From NCBI RefSeq assembly GCF_900111025.1, contig NZ_FOFN01000004.1, positions 1 to 64,000 of the forward strand: a DNA stretch of 64,000 nt, in the 5' to 3' direction. The notes beneath the pieces were generated by a model, which saw only the letters and a list, made by a program, of their open reading frames with translations, made no database searches and was not told where the DNA came from. This stretch comes from Hyunsoonleella jejuensis (GTDB lineage Bacteria; Bacteroidota; Bacteroidia; Flavobacteriales; Flavobacteriaceae). Within the stretch, counting starts at the first letter, position 1. Every line of letters begins with the position of its first letter. Below, one piece after another: positions 38,967 through 48,325 of the stretch. The position numbers and the translations under genes were made by a program.

Positions 38967-39933
38967 AACCATTAACTGGGGCATTATAGGCCTTGGTAAT
39001 ATTGCACATAAATTTGCAACTGATTTATTAACAATTGAAGGTGCAAAATTATATGCAGTAGCTTCAAGAAACCAAGATAAAGCCCATGCATTTGCTGATA
39101 AGTATTTGGCCGTAACCGCTTTCGATAGTTATGAAGCCCTAGCTAAAGATAAAAATATTGATGCTGTATATATTGCTACGCCTCATGCACTTCACATGGA
39201 AAACACGTTGCTTTGTTTAAAACAAGGTATTGCTGTTTTATGCGAAAAACCTTTTGCTATGAATTATAATGAGGTATCAAAAATGATTGCAACAGCTAAA
39301 GCAAACAATGTACTGCTCATGGAAGCATTGTGGACGTATTTTTTACCGCACTATCAATATGTTTTAAAGGCTTTAGAAGATAAAATATTTGGAGATGTTA
39401 TAAAATTAGAAGCAGACTTTGGGTTTTACCGTGCATTTGATAATTCGTCCCGATTATTTAATAAATCGCTTGGTGGCGGTAGTTTATTGGATATAGGCAT
39501 CTACCCTATTTTTGCAGCCATATCTACTCTTGGTATGCCAAAAAACATAGAAGCCAAAGCCGGTTATTTTAAAAATGGTGCTGATTCCTCTTGTGATATG
39601 CTTTTTGAATATGACAATAATGCAAAAGCGTATTTGAAAAGTACGTTAGTTGAAGATACAGGAACTGAAGCCATATTCTATTGCGAGCGTGGTACTATTA
39701 AAATAAATAGTATGTTCCACATGCCTACAACGGTAACTTTAATTCCAAAAAACGGTACGCCTGAAACTTTAGATTTTGGTTACAATACCATTGGGTATAA
39801 TTATGAAGCTATCCATTTTAATGAACTTCTAAGGCAAGAAAAAACTGAAAGTAATGTAATGACGTTTGCCTTTAGCGAACAATTAATCAAAACTTTAGAC
39901 CACGTTCGTTCACTAATTAACTTAGAGTATTAA
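38944..39933 (+). CDS. Gfo/Idh/MocA family NAD(P)-dependent oxidoreductase
   Basis: 329 aa. Rossmann start WGIIGLGNIAHKFATDL, then VYIATPHALHMENTLLCL and the catalytic CEKPFAMNYNEV (EKP motif), and GGGSLLDIGIYPIFA in the C-terminal substrate domain, all typical of the family. These enzymes act on sugars, inositols or their derivatives. Overlaps the symporter gene by 23 bp, so the two are coupled. Confidence 0.93.
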   Translation: MNNTQISKTINWGIIGLGNIAHKFATDLLTIEGAKLYAVASRNQDKAHAFADKYLAVTAFDSYEALAKDKNIDAVYIATPHALHMENTLLCLKQGIAVLCEKPFAMNYNEVSKMIATAKANNVLLMEALWTYFLPHYQYVLKALEDKIFGDVIKLEADFGFYRAFDNSSRLFNKSLGGGSLLDIGIYPIFAAISTLGMPKNIEAKAGYFKNGADSSCDMLFEYDNNAKAYLKSTLVEDTGTEAIFYCERGTIKINSMFHMPTTVTLIPKNGTPETLDFGYNTIGYNYEAIHFNELLRQEKTESNVMTFAFSEQLIKTLDHVRSLINLEY

Positions 39934-39960
39934 AATTGTTTAGAAACGTCTTAAGCAAAC

Positions 39961-40050
39961 ACTCGCGTTAGCGATTACAGCGGTAGCTTTTGGCGAGGCA
40001 TGCATCGAGTCAAAACTTTTAGTGGAAAGTGCAACCCGCAGGGTAACGCC
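39961..40050. other. GC-rich structured intergenic element
   Basis: Contains hairpin TCGC-GTTA-GCGA (39963-39974), the palindromic GCATGC core at about 39999-40004 within a TTTTG/CAAAA-flanked inverted region, and ACCC-GCA-GGGT (40034-40044). GC-rich relative to its surroundings. It resembles the element at 27571-27641 in style and in the GCGATT and GGAAAG stretches. Possibly the same repeat family; function unknown. Confidence 0.45.
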
Positions 40051-40056
40051 CAAAAT

Positions 40057-40090
40057 AAAAGAGCGCAACTACAACTAGCTGCGCTCTTTT
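40057..40090. terminator. Bidirectional terminator between convergent genes
   Basis: Perfect 11-bp stem AAAAGAGCGCA (40057-40067) / TGCGCTCTTTT (40080-40090) with a 12-nt loop. A on the left arm and T on the right serve both the Gfo/Idh gene and the minus-strand DUF2911 gene. Confidence 0.85.
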
Positions 40091-40129
40091 AAATTATATA
40101 GTAATCTAAAATTCTAAGAGGCCAAAGTA

Positions 40130-40978
40130 TTACATAGCGCCCCACTCTTTTAATGAATCCTGATTCATTTTTACATACCCTTTGTTGCCAGCCTTTTCTG
40201 CAAGCTCTAAAGACTGTTTTGCAGCTGCAATAGCACTTTTAGTCTCGCCAGCCTTAGCATGAACAAGGGATTGTAAACGCAACATCCAAAAACGAGGGTT
40301 ATCTTTTGTCATGTCAATAGCTGTATCAATCCATTTCTTGGCCTTTTGGATATCCTTATTTTCCTGCATGTAATACTGCGCAGCAGAGAAATAATCGTTA
40401 ACACTTGGCCCTCCCATTACGTCACTAATACTCTTTAATACAGCATTATCAGTAGGAACCGTAAAAGGTACAGCGGCATAAGTTTTCTCCCAAATAAACT
40501 CTAGGTGACCTCCACTATTGGTAATATTATTAATGTCCATAGCATAGGTTTCCACATTAAAATCTAATGGATAAGATTTTACAGTAGTTTTGGCCGCAAC
40601 CTTGCTTTCATCCCAATTTTGTGGTACACCCCAATTTTCCGTATCAGAATAAAAATACACCTCCCAGTTTTCTTCACCAGGTTTTGTGAAAATAGCATAA
40701 GATCCTGCCTTAAGAGTTTGTCCATCTACTGTAGCTTCGGTACTAAAGGTAACAATTGTATTTTTGTTAGCTCCAGTTCTCCACATCTCACCATAAGGTA
40801 CTAAACCTCCAAATATTTTCCGTCCCTTAACGCCTGGTCTAGAATATTCAATGGTAATATCCGTCAGTCCAACTTTTTGCTCCAACTTAGCGCTAGGGCT
40901 TGGTTGTGGTGTTTTAATTTGTGCCTGTACAGCATAAACTGTGGCGCAAGTCATAAATAATAATAGTAATTTTTTCAT
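40130..40978 (-). CDS. DUF2911 domain secreted protein with TPR-like tail
   Basis: 282 aa. Signal peptide (cleavage near VQA-QIKTP). Residues about 25-175 match DUF2911: DITIEYSRPGVKGRKIFGGLVPYGEMWRTGANKNT, GSYAIFTKPGEENWEVYFY and NWGVPQNWDESK. The C-terminal ~90 residues form TPR-like helices (AAQYYMQENKDIQKAKKWIDTA). Common in Bacteroidetes; molecular function unknown. Monocistronic on the minus strand, followed by the bidirectional terminator. Confidence 0.88.
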   Translation of the reverse strand: MKKLLLLFMTCATVYAVQAQIKTPQPSPSAKLEQKVGLTDITIEYSRPGVKGRKIFGGLVPYGEMWRTGANKNTIVTFSTEATVDGQTLKAGSYAIFTKPGEENWEVYFYSDTENWGVPQNWDESKVAAKTTVKSYPLDFNVETYAMDINNITNSGGHLEFIWEKTYAAVPFTVPTDNAVLKSISDVMGGPSVNDYFSAAQYYMQENKDIQKAKKWIDTAIDMTKDNPRFWMLRLQSLVHAKAGETKSAIAAAKQSLELAEKAGNKGYVKMNQDSLKEWGAM

Positions 40979-41338
40979 GTTCTCTAGTTATTAATTTAAA
41001 TCTTTTTAAAATTAACTAATCTAAAATCGGTAATTGTTAACAAAAGCTTAAAATAAGATGATGTGTTTTACTTATGATTAGTTTGAACGTTACTATACGG
41101 GCTTATGTTTATAATTTATCCGATTTGATGAATAATTAGGGAACTAATATTGTGATAAAACCGTTTTATTATACGTTCAATGCTGAAGTATTTATATTAG
41201 TTTTTAAGTGCAAATTTAGACGTACAAAGCATGTAGCTAAGACCCAATAAGCAAACCTTATAGCTTTATATTTATTTTTGTTTAACTTTTTTTAATATAT
41301 GTTAAACATTTTGTATCTTTACCATAAATAATAGAATT
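40979..41338. other. Divergent gene-free region upstream of the photolyase island
   Basis: 360 bp between the DUF2911 gene and the TetR gene. Besides the inverted repeat and promoter at 41280-41321 I see no ORF, RNA gene or repeat. Confidence 0.6.
41280..41321 (+). promoter_or_regulatory. Promoter of the photolyase island with inverted repeat GTTTAAC-N14-GTTAAAC
   Basis: Left arm GTTTAAC at 41280-41286 and right arm GTTAAAC at 41301-41307 are perfect reverse complements, 21 bp centre to centre (about two helical turns). A TATCTTTA box (41314-41321) follows 6 nt after the right arm, 17 bp before the ATG at 41339. No TTG lies at the normal -33 spacing. The same layout recurs at 49859-49900. 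A shared operator, perhaps bound by the TetR protein encoded next, is inferred. Confidence 0.7.
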
Positions 41339-41995
41339 ATGGCGAAGAAAAAATCAGTAAATAAGAACGACATCATTACCTGGTATATGGATTATGTTTT
41401 GGAGCACGATGCAGACCCTAAGACGGTATTTGCTTTTTCCAAAATTAATAACTTTGAAGAAGCTAAATTCTACGAATATTTTGCTTCATTCGAAGCTATT
41501 GAGAAAGGCATCTTTGAAGCATTTTTCACACATTCAATAACCGCTTTGAGCAAAAGCGAAGACTATAAAATTTTTGATGCTAGAAACAAGCTATTAAGTT
41601 TCTACTATACCTTTTTCGAAAACCTTACTGCGAATAGAAGTTATGTAAAACATGTATTGGATAAGTATAAATCGGATCTTAAAGGTTTAAAAATGTTATC
41701 TGGTTTAAAGAAACATTTTACGCAGTATGTGAGTGAATTGGGTATTCAAATGTTAGACATTAAGCAAGAACAGTTTGAAAAATTTCAGGATAAAGCGCTT
41801 AAAGAATCAGCATGGTTACAGTTATTGTTAACGATGAAGTTTTGGCTCGACGATACGTCTGCTTCTTTCGAAAAGACAGATATTTTCATAGAAAAATCAG
41901 TTAATACCACTTTTGATGTATTAGATATTGCGCCTCTAAAAAGTGTTTTAGATTTAGGCAAATTCTTATTTAAAGAAAAATTTCAAATGAATTAA
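41339..41995 (+). CDS. TetR/AcrR-like transcriptional regulator heading the photolyase island
   Basis: 218 aa. The N-terminal ~60 residues look like a divergent TetR HTH (NDIITWYMDYVLEHDADPKTVFAFSKINN, then EAKFYEYFASFEAIEKGIFEAFF); the rest is all helical, as in TetR ligand domains. It is the first gene after the palindrome-bearing promoter and starts 6 bp before the UbiB-type gene, so autoregulation and control of the island are reasonable inferences. The ligand is unknown. Confidence 0.82.
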   Translation: MAKKKSVNKNDIITWYMDYVLEHDADPKTVFAFSKINNFEEAKFYEYFASFEAIEKGIFEAFFTHSITALSKSEDYKIFDARNKLLSFYYTFFENLTANRSYVKHVLDKYKSDLKGLKMLSGLKKHFTQYVSELGIQMLDIKQEQFEKFQDKALKESAWLQLLLTMKFWLDDTSASFEKTDIFIEKSVNTTFDVLDIAPLKSVLDLGKFLFKEKFQMN

Positions 41996-42001
41996 TATTA
42001 A

Positions 42002-43315
42002 ATGAAAACCATAGATAGCATACCTACTTCAAAAATACAACGCGCTACAAAACTGGTGTCTACCGGTGCAAAGGTAGGCGTTAATTATTTAAAATACTAT
42101 GGCGATAAACTCGTAAATACCGAAGACGCAGCAAAGGAACGTCTAAACCAAAACAATGCTGCTGATATTTACAACGGGCTAAAACAACTTAAAGGTAGCG
42201 CACTTAAAGTAGCGCAAATGTTAAGTATGGAAAAAAGTATCTTACCACAAGCCTATGTGGAAAAATTTTCTCTAGCCCAATTTTCGGTGCCACCATTATC
42301 GCCACCACTCGTCATTAAAACATTTAAAAAATACTTCGGGAAACATCCCGATGAACTATTTGATACTTTTAACGCAACTTCTGTTAACGCTGCTAGCATC
42401 GGTCAGGTGCATATCGCAACTAAGAATGGGAAAAAACTTGCTGTGAAAATCCAATATCCAGGAGTTGCGGAGAGTATCGCTTCAGATTTAGCTATGGTAA
42501 AACCAATAGCTATGAGCATGTTCAATATTAAGGGAAAAGATTCTGATAAGTATTTTAAAGAAGTAGAACATAAGTTGGTTGAGGAAACCAATTATATTTT
42601 AGAAGTTGCCCAAAGCAAAGAGATATCAAAAGCTTGCGCGCATATTTCAAACTTAAAGTTTCCAAAATATTATGAAGAATTATCGTCTGCACGTATCATC
42701 ACCATGGATTACATGGAAGGTGAGCATCTTTCGGAGTTTACGGCTCATAATAAAGACCAACAGAAAGCACATAGATTAGGACAAGCCCTTTGGGACTTTT
42801 ACATGTACCAAATTCATAAATTGAAAAAAGTACATGCTGATCCACATCCTGGGAATTTCCTGATTTCTGAAAAAGGAGAATTAATAGCACTTGATTTCGG
42901 GTGTATGAAATCCATCCCTCTAGAATTTTATACACCCTATTTTGAGCTGGCCTTACCAGAAAACATTAATAACCGTAAGTACTTTGTTAACAAATTGTAT
43001 CAGCTAGAGATTTTAAGGGAAGACGATAGTAAAGAAGAATTGGAGTTTTTTACGGATATGTTCCACGAAATGTTAAGTCTGTTTACACAACCATTCCATC
43101 AGGAGCGTTTCAATTTTTCGGATGAGACCTTTTTTGGGAAAATCGCCGAACTTGGAGAGCGTTACTCAAAAAATACGGATTTAAGGAAAATGAATGGTAA
43201 TAGAGGATCAAAGCATTTTATATACATCAACAGAACATTTTTTGGACTTTATAATTTGATGTTCGATTTAAAAGCAGAAAACATCAAAATCAATAATTAT
43301 TTGAGATTATCCTAA
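42002..43315 (+). CDS. AarF/ABC1/UbiB kinase-like protein
   Basis: 437 aa atypical kinase. Signatures: ASIGQVHIATKNGKKLAVKIQYPGV (A-rich loop and VAIK-like lysine), EETNYILEVAQSKE, HADPHPGNFLI (catalytic loop) and IALDFGCM (DFG). The family motif KxGQ appears as KVAQ (in ALKVAQMLSMEKS), that is, with Ala instead of Gly. UbiB/ABC1 proteins support isoprenoid or quinone metabolism, and stress-related members occur in photo-organelles. It follows the TetR gene by 6 bp and precedes the flavin reductase by 1 bp. Confidence 0.9.
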   Translation: MKTIDSIPTSKIQRATKLVSTGAKVGVNYLKYYGDKLVNTEDAAKERLNQNNAADIYNGLKQLKGSALKVAQMLSMEKSILPQAYVEKFSLAQFSVPPLSPPLVIKTFKKYFGKHPDELFDTFNATSVNAASIGQVHIATKNGKKLAVKIQYPGVAESIASDLAMVKPIAMSMFNIKGKDSDKYFKEVEHKLVEETNYILEVAQSKEISKACAHISNLKFPKYYEELSSARIITMDYMEGEHLSEFTAHNKDQQKAHRLGQALWDFYMYQIHKLKKVHADPHPGNFLISEKGELIALDFGCMKSIPLEFYTPYFELALPENINNRKYFVNKLYQLEILREDDSKEELEFFTDMFHEMLSLFTQPFHQERFNFSDETFFGKIAELGERYSKNTDLRKMNGNRGSKHFIYINRTFFGLYNLMFDLKAENIKINNYLRLS

Positions 43316-43316
43316 T

Positions 43317-43949
43317 ATGAAATATTTTAGTGAAACGGACATACAGCAACTTCAACACATCTACAAAATCAATTTGATTAATAGCTGTTCAGGCTATAAA
43401 TCTGCCAATTTATTGGGCTCTATTTCAGAAGATGGTATTGAGAATGTAGCCGTTTTCAGTTCTGTGACGCATATTGGTTCTAGTCCAGCAATGTTAGGCT
43501 TTTTTTTAAGACCCACTACGGTTATGAGAAATACCTATGAAAATTTGAAGGCTACAGGTGTATATACTATCAATCATATCCACAACAGTATTTTAAGTGA
43601 TGCACACCATACCTCCGCCAAATACGATCGTGAAATTTCGGAATTTGACGTTACGAGGCTACAACCAGAATATAAACCAAATTTTAAAGCGCCCTTTGTA
43701 AAAAATACGCCAATTCAATTGGCGATGGCGTATGTTGAGGAATATGATATTAAAGCAAATAATACCATATTAGTGATTGGAAAAATTGTTGGGTTGTATG
43801 TAAATGATTATCTTATTGAAAAAGATGGATTTATAAATTTATCAAAAGCTGAAGTAGCTGCGATAAACGGACTTGATGGATACGCTATTCCAGAATCAAG
43901 AACTCGGTTTGGATACCAAAGACCAAAAATTTTAGAACACGACTCATGA
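43317..43949 (+). CDS. Flavin reductase family (FMN-binding split-barrel) protein
   Basis: 210 aa. Flavin reductase-like domain: SCSGYKSANLLGSISEDGIENVAVFSS-type opening, SPAMLGFFLRPTTVMRNTYENL and TGVYTINHIH. It could bind or reduce FMN. Within an operon of flavin-dependent photolyases, provision of reduced flavin is a plausible but unproven role. Its stop overlaps the start of the next gene (ATGA, 43946-43949). Confidence 0.87.
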   Translation: MKYFSETDIQQLQHIYKINLINSCSGYKSANLLGSISEDGIENVAVFSSVTHIGSSPAMLGFFLRPTTVMRNTYENLKATGVYTINHIHNSILSDAHHTSAKYDREISEFDVTRLQPEYKPNFKAPFVKNTPIQLAMAYVEEYDIKANNTILVIGKIVGLYVNDYLIEKDGFINLSKAEVAAINGLDGYAIPESRTRFGYQRPKILEHDS

Positions 43950-45415
43950 ATATTCTCGTAACAGGAGCAACAGGCTATATAGGCAAACGCCTCATTCCCC
44001 TATTAATAAATCAAGGGCATACCATTGTTTGTGTTGTACGAGATAGAGCAAGAGCCGATAAAAGTTATGCTGAAGAAGATAATGTGTTTGTTATTGAAGC
44101 TGACTTTTTAAAACCAGAAACTCTTAAAAATATTCCTAAAAAAATAGACGTAGCTTATTATTTAATACATTCTATGTCTAATTCCTCAAAAGATTTTGAG
44201 TCTCTTGAAGAGCGTTGCGCCATTAATTTTAAAACTTATATTGAAACTACTGAGACTGACCAAGTCATTTATTTAAGTGGTATCACCAACGAAGACGAAC
44301 TTTCTAAGCACTTACGCTCACGAAAAAATGTTGAGAGCCATTTAGAATCAGAAAACTATGCACTAACCATATTTAAAGCTGGTATTATTGTGGGTTCGGG
44401 GAGCTCCTCTTTTGAAATTATTAGGGATTTAGTGGAGAAGCTCCCCTTTATGATTGCCCCAAAATGGTTAAACACCAAAACACAACCCTTAGCTGTTAGG
44501 GATGTTTTAGCATTTTTATCGAGAGCTGCAGGAAATACGCGAGTATATAATAAATCGTTTGATGTATTCGGTCCCGAGATTATTACCTATCGCGAAATGC
44601 TCTTGCAATTTGCCGAAGTACGTGATTTAAAACGCTACATCCTAACGGTTCCTGTAATGACGCCTAAATTATCATCGTATTGGTTGTATTTTGTAACATC
44701 AACGTCCTACAAATTAGCAACATCATTAGTAGATAGCATGGGTGTTCAAATTATTGGAAAACCAAGTGACATCAATACCTTATTAAAGGTAGATCCCATT
44801 ACATACAAGGAAGCGGTAAAATTAGCCTTTGAAAAAATTGAACAAAATAGTATAGTTTCTAGTTGGAAAGATTCTATGGTAAGTAGCGGCAGGTTACGCA
44901 ATCAATTACATAAGTATGTAAACGTACCCAAGTTTGGTTGTTTTAAAGATTATAAAGAACGTGACATAGTCGATGCAGATGAAACTATTGATAAAATTTG
45001 GCGTATAGGCGGTAATAATGGTTGGTACTATGGTACTATTTTATGGCGTATTAGAGGATATATCGATAAGCTTTTTGGCGGTATTGGATTAAGACGTGGA
45101 CGCACAAACCCTTCTGAGTTAAACGCTGGTGATGCTTTAGACTTTTGGCGGGTAATTTTTGCAGATAAGTCCAAACAAAAATTATTGCTCTATGCTGAAA
45201 TGCGCCTACCGGGAGAAGCTTGGTTAGAATTTAAAATTGAAGACAACAAATTAAAACAAACAGCAACATTTAGGCCCCGAGGTCTTTGGGGCAGATTATA
45301 CTGGTACGCCGTATTACCATTTCACGGAATTATTTTCTCAGGTATGATTAATAAACTTGTTAACGTTGAGCCACAAAAAACAACACTTACCACAGAAAAC
45401 GTGTCCGATTTGTAA
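43946..45415 (+). CDS. NAD(P)-dependent SDR/epimerase-like protein with DUF2867 C-terminal domain
   Basis: 489 aa. N-terminal extended-SDR/NAD(P)-binding fold: [41 protein letters not shown]. The C-terminal ~150 residues ([28 protein letters not shown], then ARLPGEAW-like [13 protein letters not shown] and [18 protein letters not shown]) match DUF2867. This two-domain type often sits in photolyase clusters. Reaction unknown. Translationally coupled to the flavin reductase; the DUF2256 gene starts inside its 3' end. Confidence 0.9.
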   Translation: MNILVTGATGYIGKRLIPLLINQGHTIVCVVRDRARADKSYAEEDNVFVIEADFLKPETLKNIPKKIDVAYYLIHSMSNSSKDFESLEERCAINFKTYIETTETDQVIYLSGITNEDELSKHLRSRKNVESHLESENYALTIFKAGIIVGSGSSSFEIIRDLVEKLPFMIAPKWLNTKTQPLAVRDVLAFLSRAAGNTRVYNKSFDVFGPEIITYREMLLQFAEVRDLKRYILTVPVMTPKLSSYWLYFVTSTSYKLATSLVDSMGVQIIGKPSDINTLLKVDPITYKEAVKLAFEKIEQNSIVSSWKDSMVSSGRLRNQLHKYVNVPKFGCFKDYKERDIVDADETIDKIWRIGGNNGWYYGTILWRIRGYIDKLFGGIGLRRGRTNPSELNAGDALDFWRVIFADKSKQKLLLYAEMRLPGEAWLEFKIEDNKLKQTATFRPRGLWGRLYWYAVLPFHGIIFSGMINKLVNVEPQKTTLTTENVSDL

Positions 45416-45512
45416 ACGCCCATTCACATGGAGAAAAAAATGGGAAAAGAATTGGGATACTGTAAAATATTGTAGCGAAAGATGTCGGAAAAACAGAAGA
45501 GTACAGGACTAG
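45366..45512 (+). CDS. DUF2256 zinc-ribbon miniprotein overlapping both neighbours
   Basis: 48 aa, read from a frame not called as an ORF: TTG start at 45366, [19 protein letters not shown], then [20 protein letters not shown] and RKNRRVQD before TAG at 45510. This is the DUF2256 pattern, with a CPIC...YCSERC four-cysteine set likely binding zinc. The TTG start is inferred because no ATG is available, and the conserved HLPQKxCP start fits. It overlaps the SDR gene by 50 bp and the cry-DASH gene by 31 bp. DUF2256 genes are known to occur near photolyase/cryptochrome genes. Confidence 0.88.
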   Translation: MSHKKQHLPQKTCPICKRPFTWRKKWEKNWDTVKYCSERCRKNRRVQD

Positions 45513-46792
45513 TTTGGTTTAGAAACGATTTAAGGGTTAACGATAATATAGTTTTAAATGCTGCTATAAAACAGCATGAACATATTGTGGCAGTGTATTG
45601 TTTTGATCCTAGACATTATCAAACTGGACCTTACGGATTTAAAAAAACAGAAAAATTCAGGGCTAAGTTTTTAATTGAAACGATTATAGATTTAAAAAGA
45701 AATCTTCACCACCTAAATATTGAACTGTTTGTTTATCAGGATAAGCCGGAATATACAATTCCTGAACTAATCGAAAAATTCAATATAACTTCCATTTATC
45801 TTCAAAATGAATGGACAAGTGAAGAAGTTGAAGTCTTAGAATTAGTAAAATTCAATTGCTCAAATAATATTTCATTTAACGAATATTACAATCAGTTTTT
45901 ATTTCATCCTAAAGATATAGACATACCTTTTTCCCAGATACCTCAGGTATTTACCAATTTCAGGAAAAAGGTTGAAAAATACAGTTCTAGAAGAGCTACA
46001 AATGCGCCTGAAGCTCTCAAGACTATTTCAAACATTTCTAATAACACTAAAATCCCTTCGCTTAAGGAGCTAGGGTTTGACGATTTCCAAACACATCCAA
46101 ATTCAGCGTTTCCATTTGAAGGCGGCGAAAATGCTGCATTAAATCGTTTGAACAACTATTTCTTTCAAACTAAAAAATTAGGATTTTATAAAAAAACTAG
46201 AAACGGATTAATAGGAACAGACTTCAGTTCTAAATTTTCTCCTTGGTTAGCCAATGGCAGTATTTCTGCACGAACCATTTATTGGCAAGTAAAACAATTT
46301 GAAAAAGAATATTACAAAAATCAATCTACATATTGGTTGATTTTTGAATTGATATGGAGAGATTATTTCAAATACATATCACTTAAACACGGTAACACAA
46401 TTTTTAAAATTGGAGGCATTCTTAAGAAGGATTATGAATGGAAAAACGAAGATTCCCTAATAAATAGTTGGATTAGTGGTGAAACACGTTCAGCATTTGT
46501 GAATGCTAATATGATTGAAATAAAAGAGACAGGTTGGATGAGCAATAGAGGTAGGCAAAACGTAGCGTCGTTCTTTGCTAAAGATTTAAAATTAGATTGG
46601 AGAATTGGCGCTGCGTATTTTGAAGCTATGCTATTAGATTACGATGTACACAGCAACTATGGCAATTGGATGTATGTTTCTGGAGTTGGTAATGACCCAA
46701 GAGATAGAAAGTTTAATGTGGATTTACAGGCGGAACGCTATGATGCTTCGGGTAAGTTTCAGAATCTATGGTTGCAAAGAACTCTATTCTAA
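45482..46792 (+). CDS. DASH-type cryptochrome
   Basis: 436 aa. N-terminal photolyase alpha/beta domain ([26 protein letters not shown]) and C-terminal FAD domain: [80 protein letters not shown] and the DASH-specific end [19 protein letters not shown]. Cry-DASH proteins repair CPDs in single-stranded DNA and may sense light. First of three consecutive photolyase-family genes; the next gene starts directly after its stop (46792/46793). Confidence 0.95.
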   Translation: MSEKQKSTGLVWFRNDLRVNDNIVLNAAIKQHEHIVAVYCFDPRHYQTGPYGFKKTEKFRAKFLIETIIDLKRNLHHLNIELFVYQDKPEYTIPELIEKFNITSIYLQNEWTSEEVEVLELVKFNCSNNISFNEYYNQFLFHPKDIDIPFSQIPQVFTNFRKKVEKYSSRRATNAPEALKTISNISNNTKIPSLKELGFDDFQTHPNSAFPFEGGENAALNRLNNYFFQTKKLGFYKKTRNGLIGTDFSSKFSPWLANGSISARTIYWQVKQFEKEYYKNQSTYWLIFELIWRDYFKYISLKHGNTIFKIGGILKKDYEWKNEDSLINSWISGETRSAFVNANMIEIKETGWMSNRGRQNVASFFAKDLKLDWRIGAAYFEAMLLDYDVHSNYGNWMYVSGVGNDPRDRKFNVDLQAERYDASGKFQNLWLQRTLF

Positions 46793-48325
46793 ATGAAAAC
46801 TCTGAGATTAATATTAGGCGATCAACTCAATATAAAACATTCGTGGTTTAAAAACACCAATGATGATGTGCTGTACTGTATGTTCGAAATGCGTCAAGAA
46901 ACAGATTATGTAAGACATCATATTCAAAAAGTTATTGGCTTTTTTGCTGCGATGCGCCAGTTTTCACAAGATTTAAAGTCTGATGGGCACAATGTTATCT
47001 ACTTTAAAATTAATGATGAAGAGAATACACAAACCCTAACTGAGAACCTATCAAAATTAATAGAGCAACACACTATTGAATGTTTTGAATATATACACCC
47101 TGATGAATACAGATTAGACAAGCAACTCAAAACGTTTTGTAAGGATCAAGATATTAAAACAGAAACCATTTCTGCAGAACATTTCTACACCGAAAGAGAC
47201 GATTTAAAGCATTTCTTTAAAGAGAAAAAGCAATATCTCATGGAGAACTTTTACCGGAATATGCGCAAAAAACATGATATTTTAATGGTTGCAGACCAAC
47301 CAGAAGGCGGTAAATGGAATTACGATAAAAGTAATAGAAATAAGTGGAAAGGTGATGTTGAAATTCCTAGCTATAAATTATTTAAAAACAAGGTTGAAAC
47401 TGTAGTTTCAGATATTGAAAAAGCCAGTATTGAAACATTTGGCAAGTTTGAAACCAAAACGTTCTCCTACCCTATTTCCCGTTCTCAAGCTTTAGATCAA
47501 CTTAAATATTTTTGTGAGCATTTATTGATACATTTTGGTGACTATCAAGATGCTATGCATACCGAAGAGGAATATTTGTTTCACTCACGATTATCCTTTG
47601 CCATGAACTTAAAGTTAATTTCTCCAAAGGATATTGTAAGAACTGTAATGAACTATTACCGAAAACACGGAGTTGGTATAGATATTTCGCAAGTAGAAGG
47701 TTTTGTGCGCCAAATTATTGGCTGGCGCGAATATATGCGTGGCATGTATTGGGCCTTTATGCCCGAATATAAAAATTTGAACGTTCTAGAAAACAACAAC
47801 AAATTACCTGATTTCTTTTGGACAGGAAATACCAAAATGAATTGCCTAAAACATACCATAAATAATTCTTTAGACAACGGTTATGCGCACCATATTCAAC
47901 GTTTAATGATTACAGGAAATTATGCGCTTTTAACCCAAACCAACCCAGATGAGGTCGATGCATGGTATTTAGGCATTTATGTAGATGCCGTAGAATGGGT
48001 ACAACTCCCCAATACCAGAGGCATGAGTCAGTTTGCAGATGGTGGAAAAATTGCAACAAAACCTTACGTTTCCTCAAGTTCATACATCAATAAAATGAGC
48101 AATTATTGTACCGCTTGCCAATACAATAGGAATAAGAAAGTTGAGGATAATGCGTGTCCGTTTAATAGTTTATACTGGAATTTTTTGGATGAAAAACGAG
48201 AACAATTGGGAAATAATTATAGAATGGGAATGATGTACAGCCTGTTGGATAAAATGGATAAACAAGACTTACAAAATATAAAAAATAAAGCCCAACATAT
48301 AATTGCACATCAAGATGACTACTAA
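46793..48325 (+). CDS. Iron-sulfur bacterial cryptochrome/photolyase (PhrB-type (6-4) photolyase family)
   Basis: 510 aa. Start LRLILGDQLNIKHSWF and later FYRNMRKKHDILM, QVEGFVRQIIGWREYMRGMYWAF and LPNTRGMSQFADGG are characteristic of FeS-BCP proteins. Cysteines at 351, 439, 442 and 455 (MNCLKH, YCTACQ, NACPFN) match the spacing of the [4Fe-4S] ligands of Agrobacterium PhrB (350, 438, 441, 454), so the cluster is almost certainly bound. Known members repair (6-4) photoproducts and use a lumazine-type antenna. Starts one base after the cry-DASH stop; the next gene overlaps its end by 11 bp. Confidence 0.95.
   Translation: MKTLRLILGDQLNIKHSWFKNTNDDVLYCMFEMRQETDYVRHHIQKVIGFFAAMRQFSQDLKSDGHNVIYFKINDEENTQTLTENLSKLIEQHTIECFEYIHPDEYRLDKQLKTFCKDQDIKTETISAEHFYTERDDLKHFFKEKKQYLMENFYRNMRKKHDILMVADQPEGGKWNYDKSNRNKWKGDVEIPSYKLFKNKVETVVSDIEKASIETFGKFETKTFSYPISRSQALDQLKYFCEHLLIHFGDYQDAMHTEEEYLFHSRLSFAMNLKLISPKDIVRTVMNYYRKHGVGIDISQVEGFVRQIIGWREYMRGMYWAFMPEYKNLNVLENNNKLPDFFWTGNTKMNCLKHTINNSLDNGYAHHIQRLMITGNYALLTQTNPDEVDAWYLGIYVDAVEWVQLPNTRGMSQFADGGKIATKPYVSSSSYINKMSNYCTACQYNRNKKVEDNACPFNSLYWNFLDEKREQLGNNYRMGMMYSLLDKMDKQDLQNIKNKAQHIIAHQDDY

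Noticed and set aside
48303-48314. Earlier TTG start of the divergent photolyase gene
   Set aside because: The ATG at 48315 gives the normal photolyase N-terminus (TTKPPITVVWLKRDLRL); the added four residues have no support.
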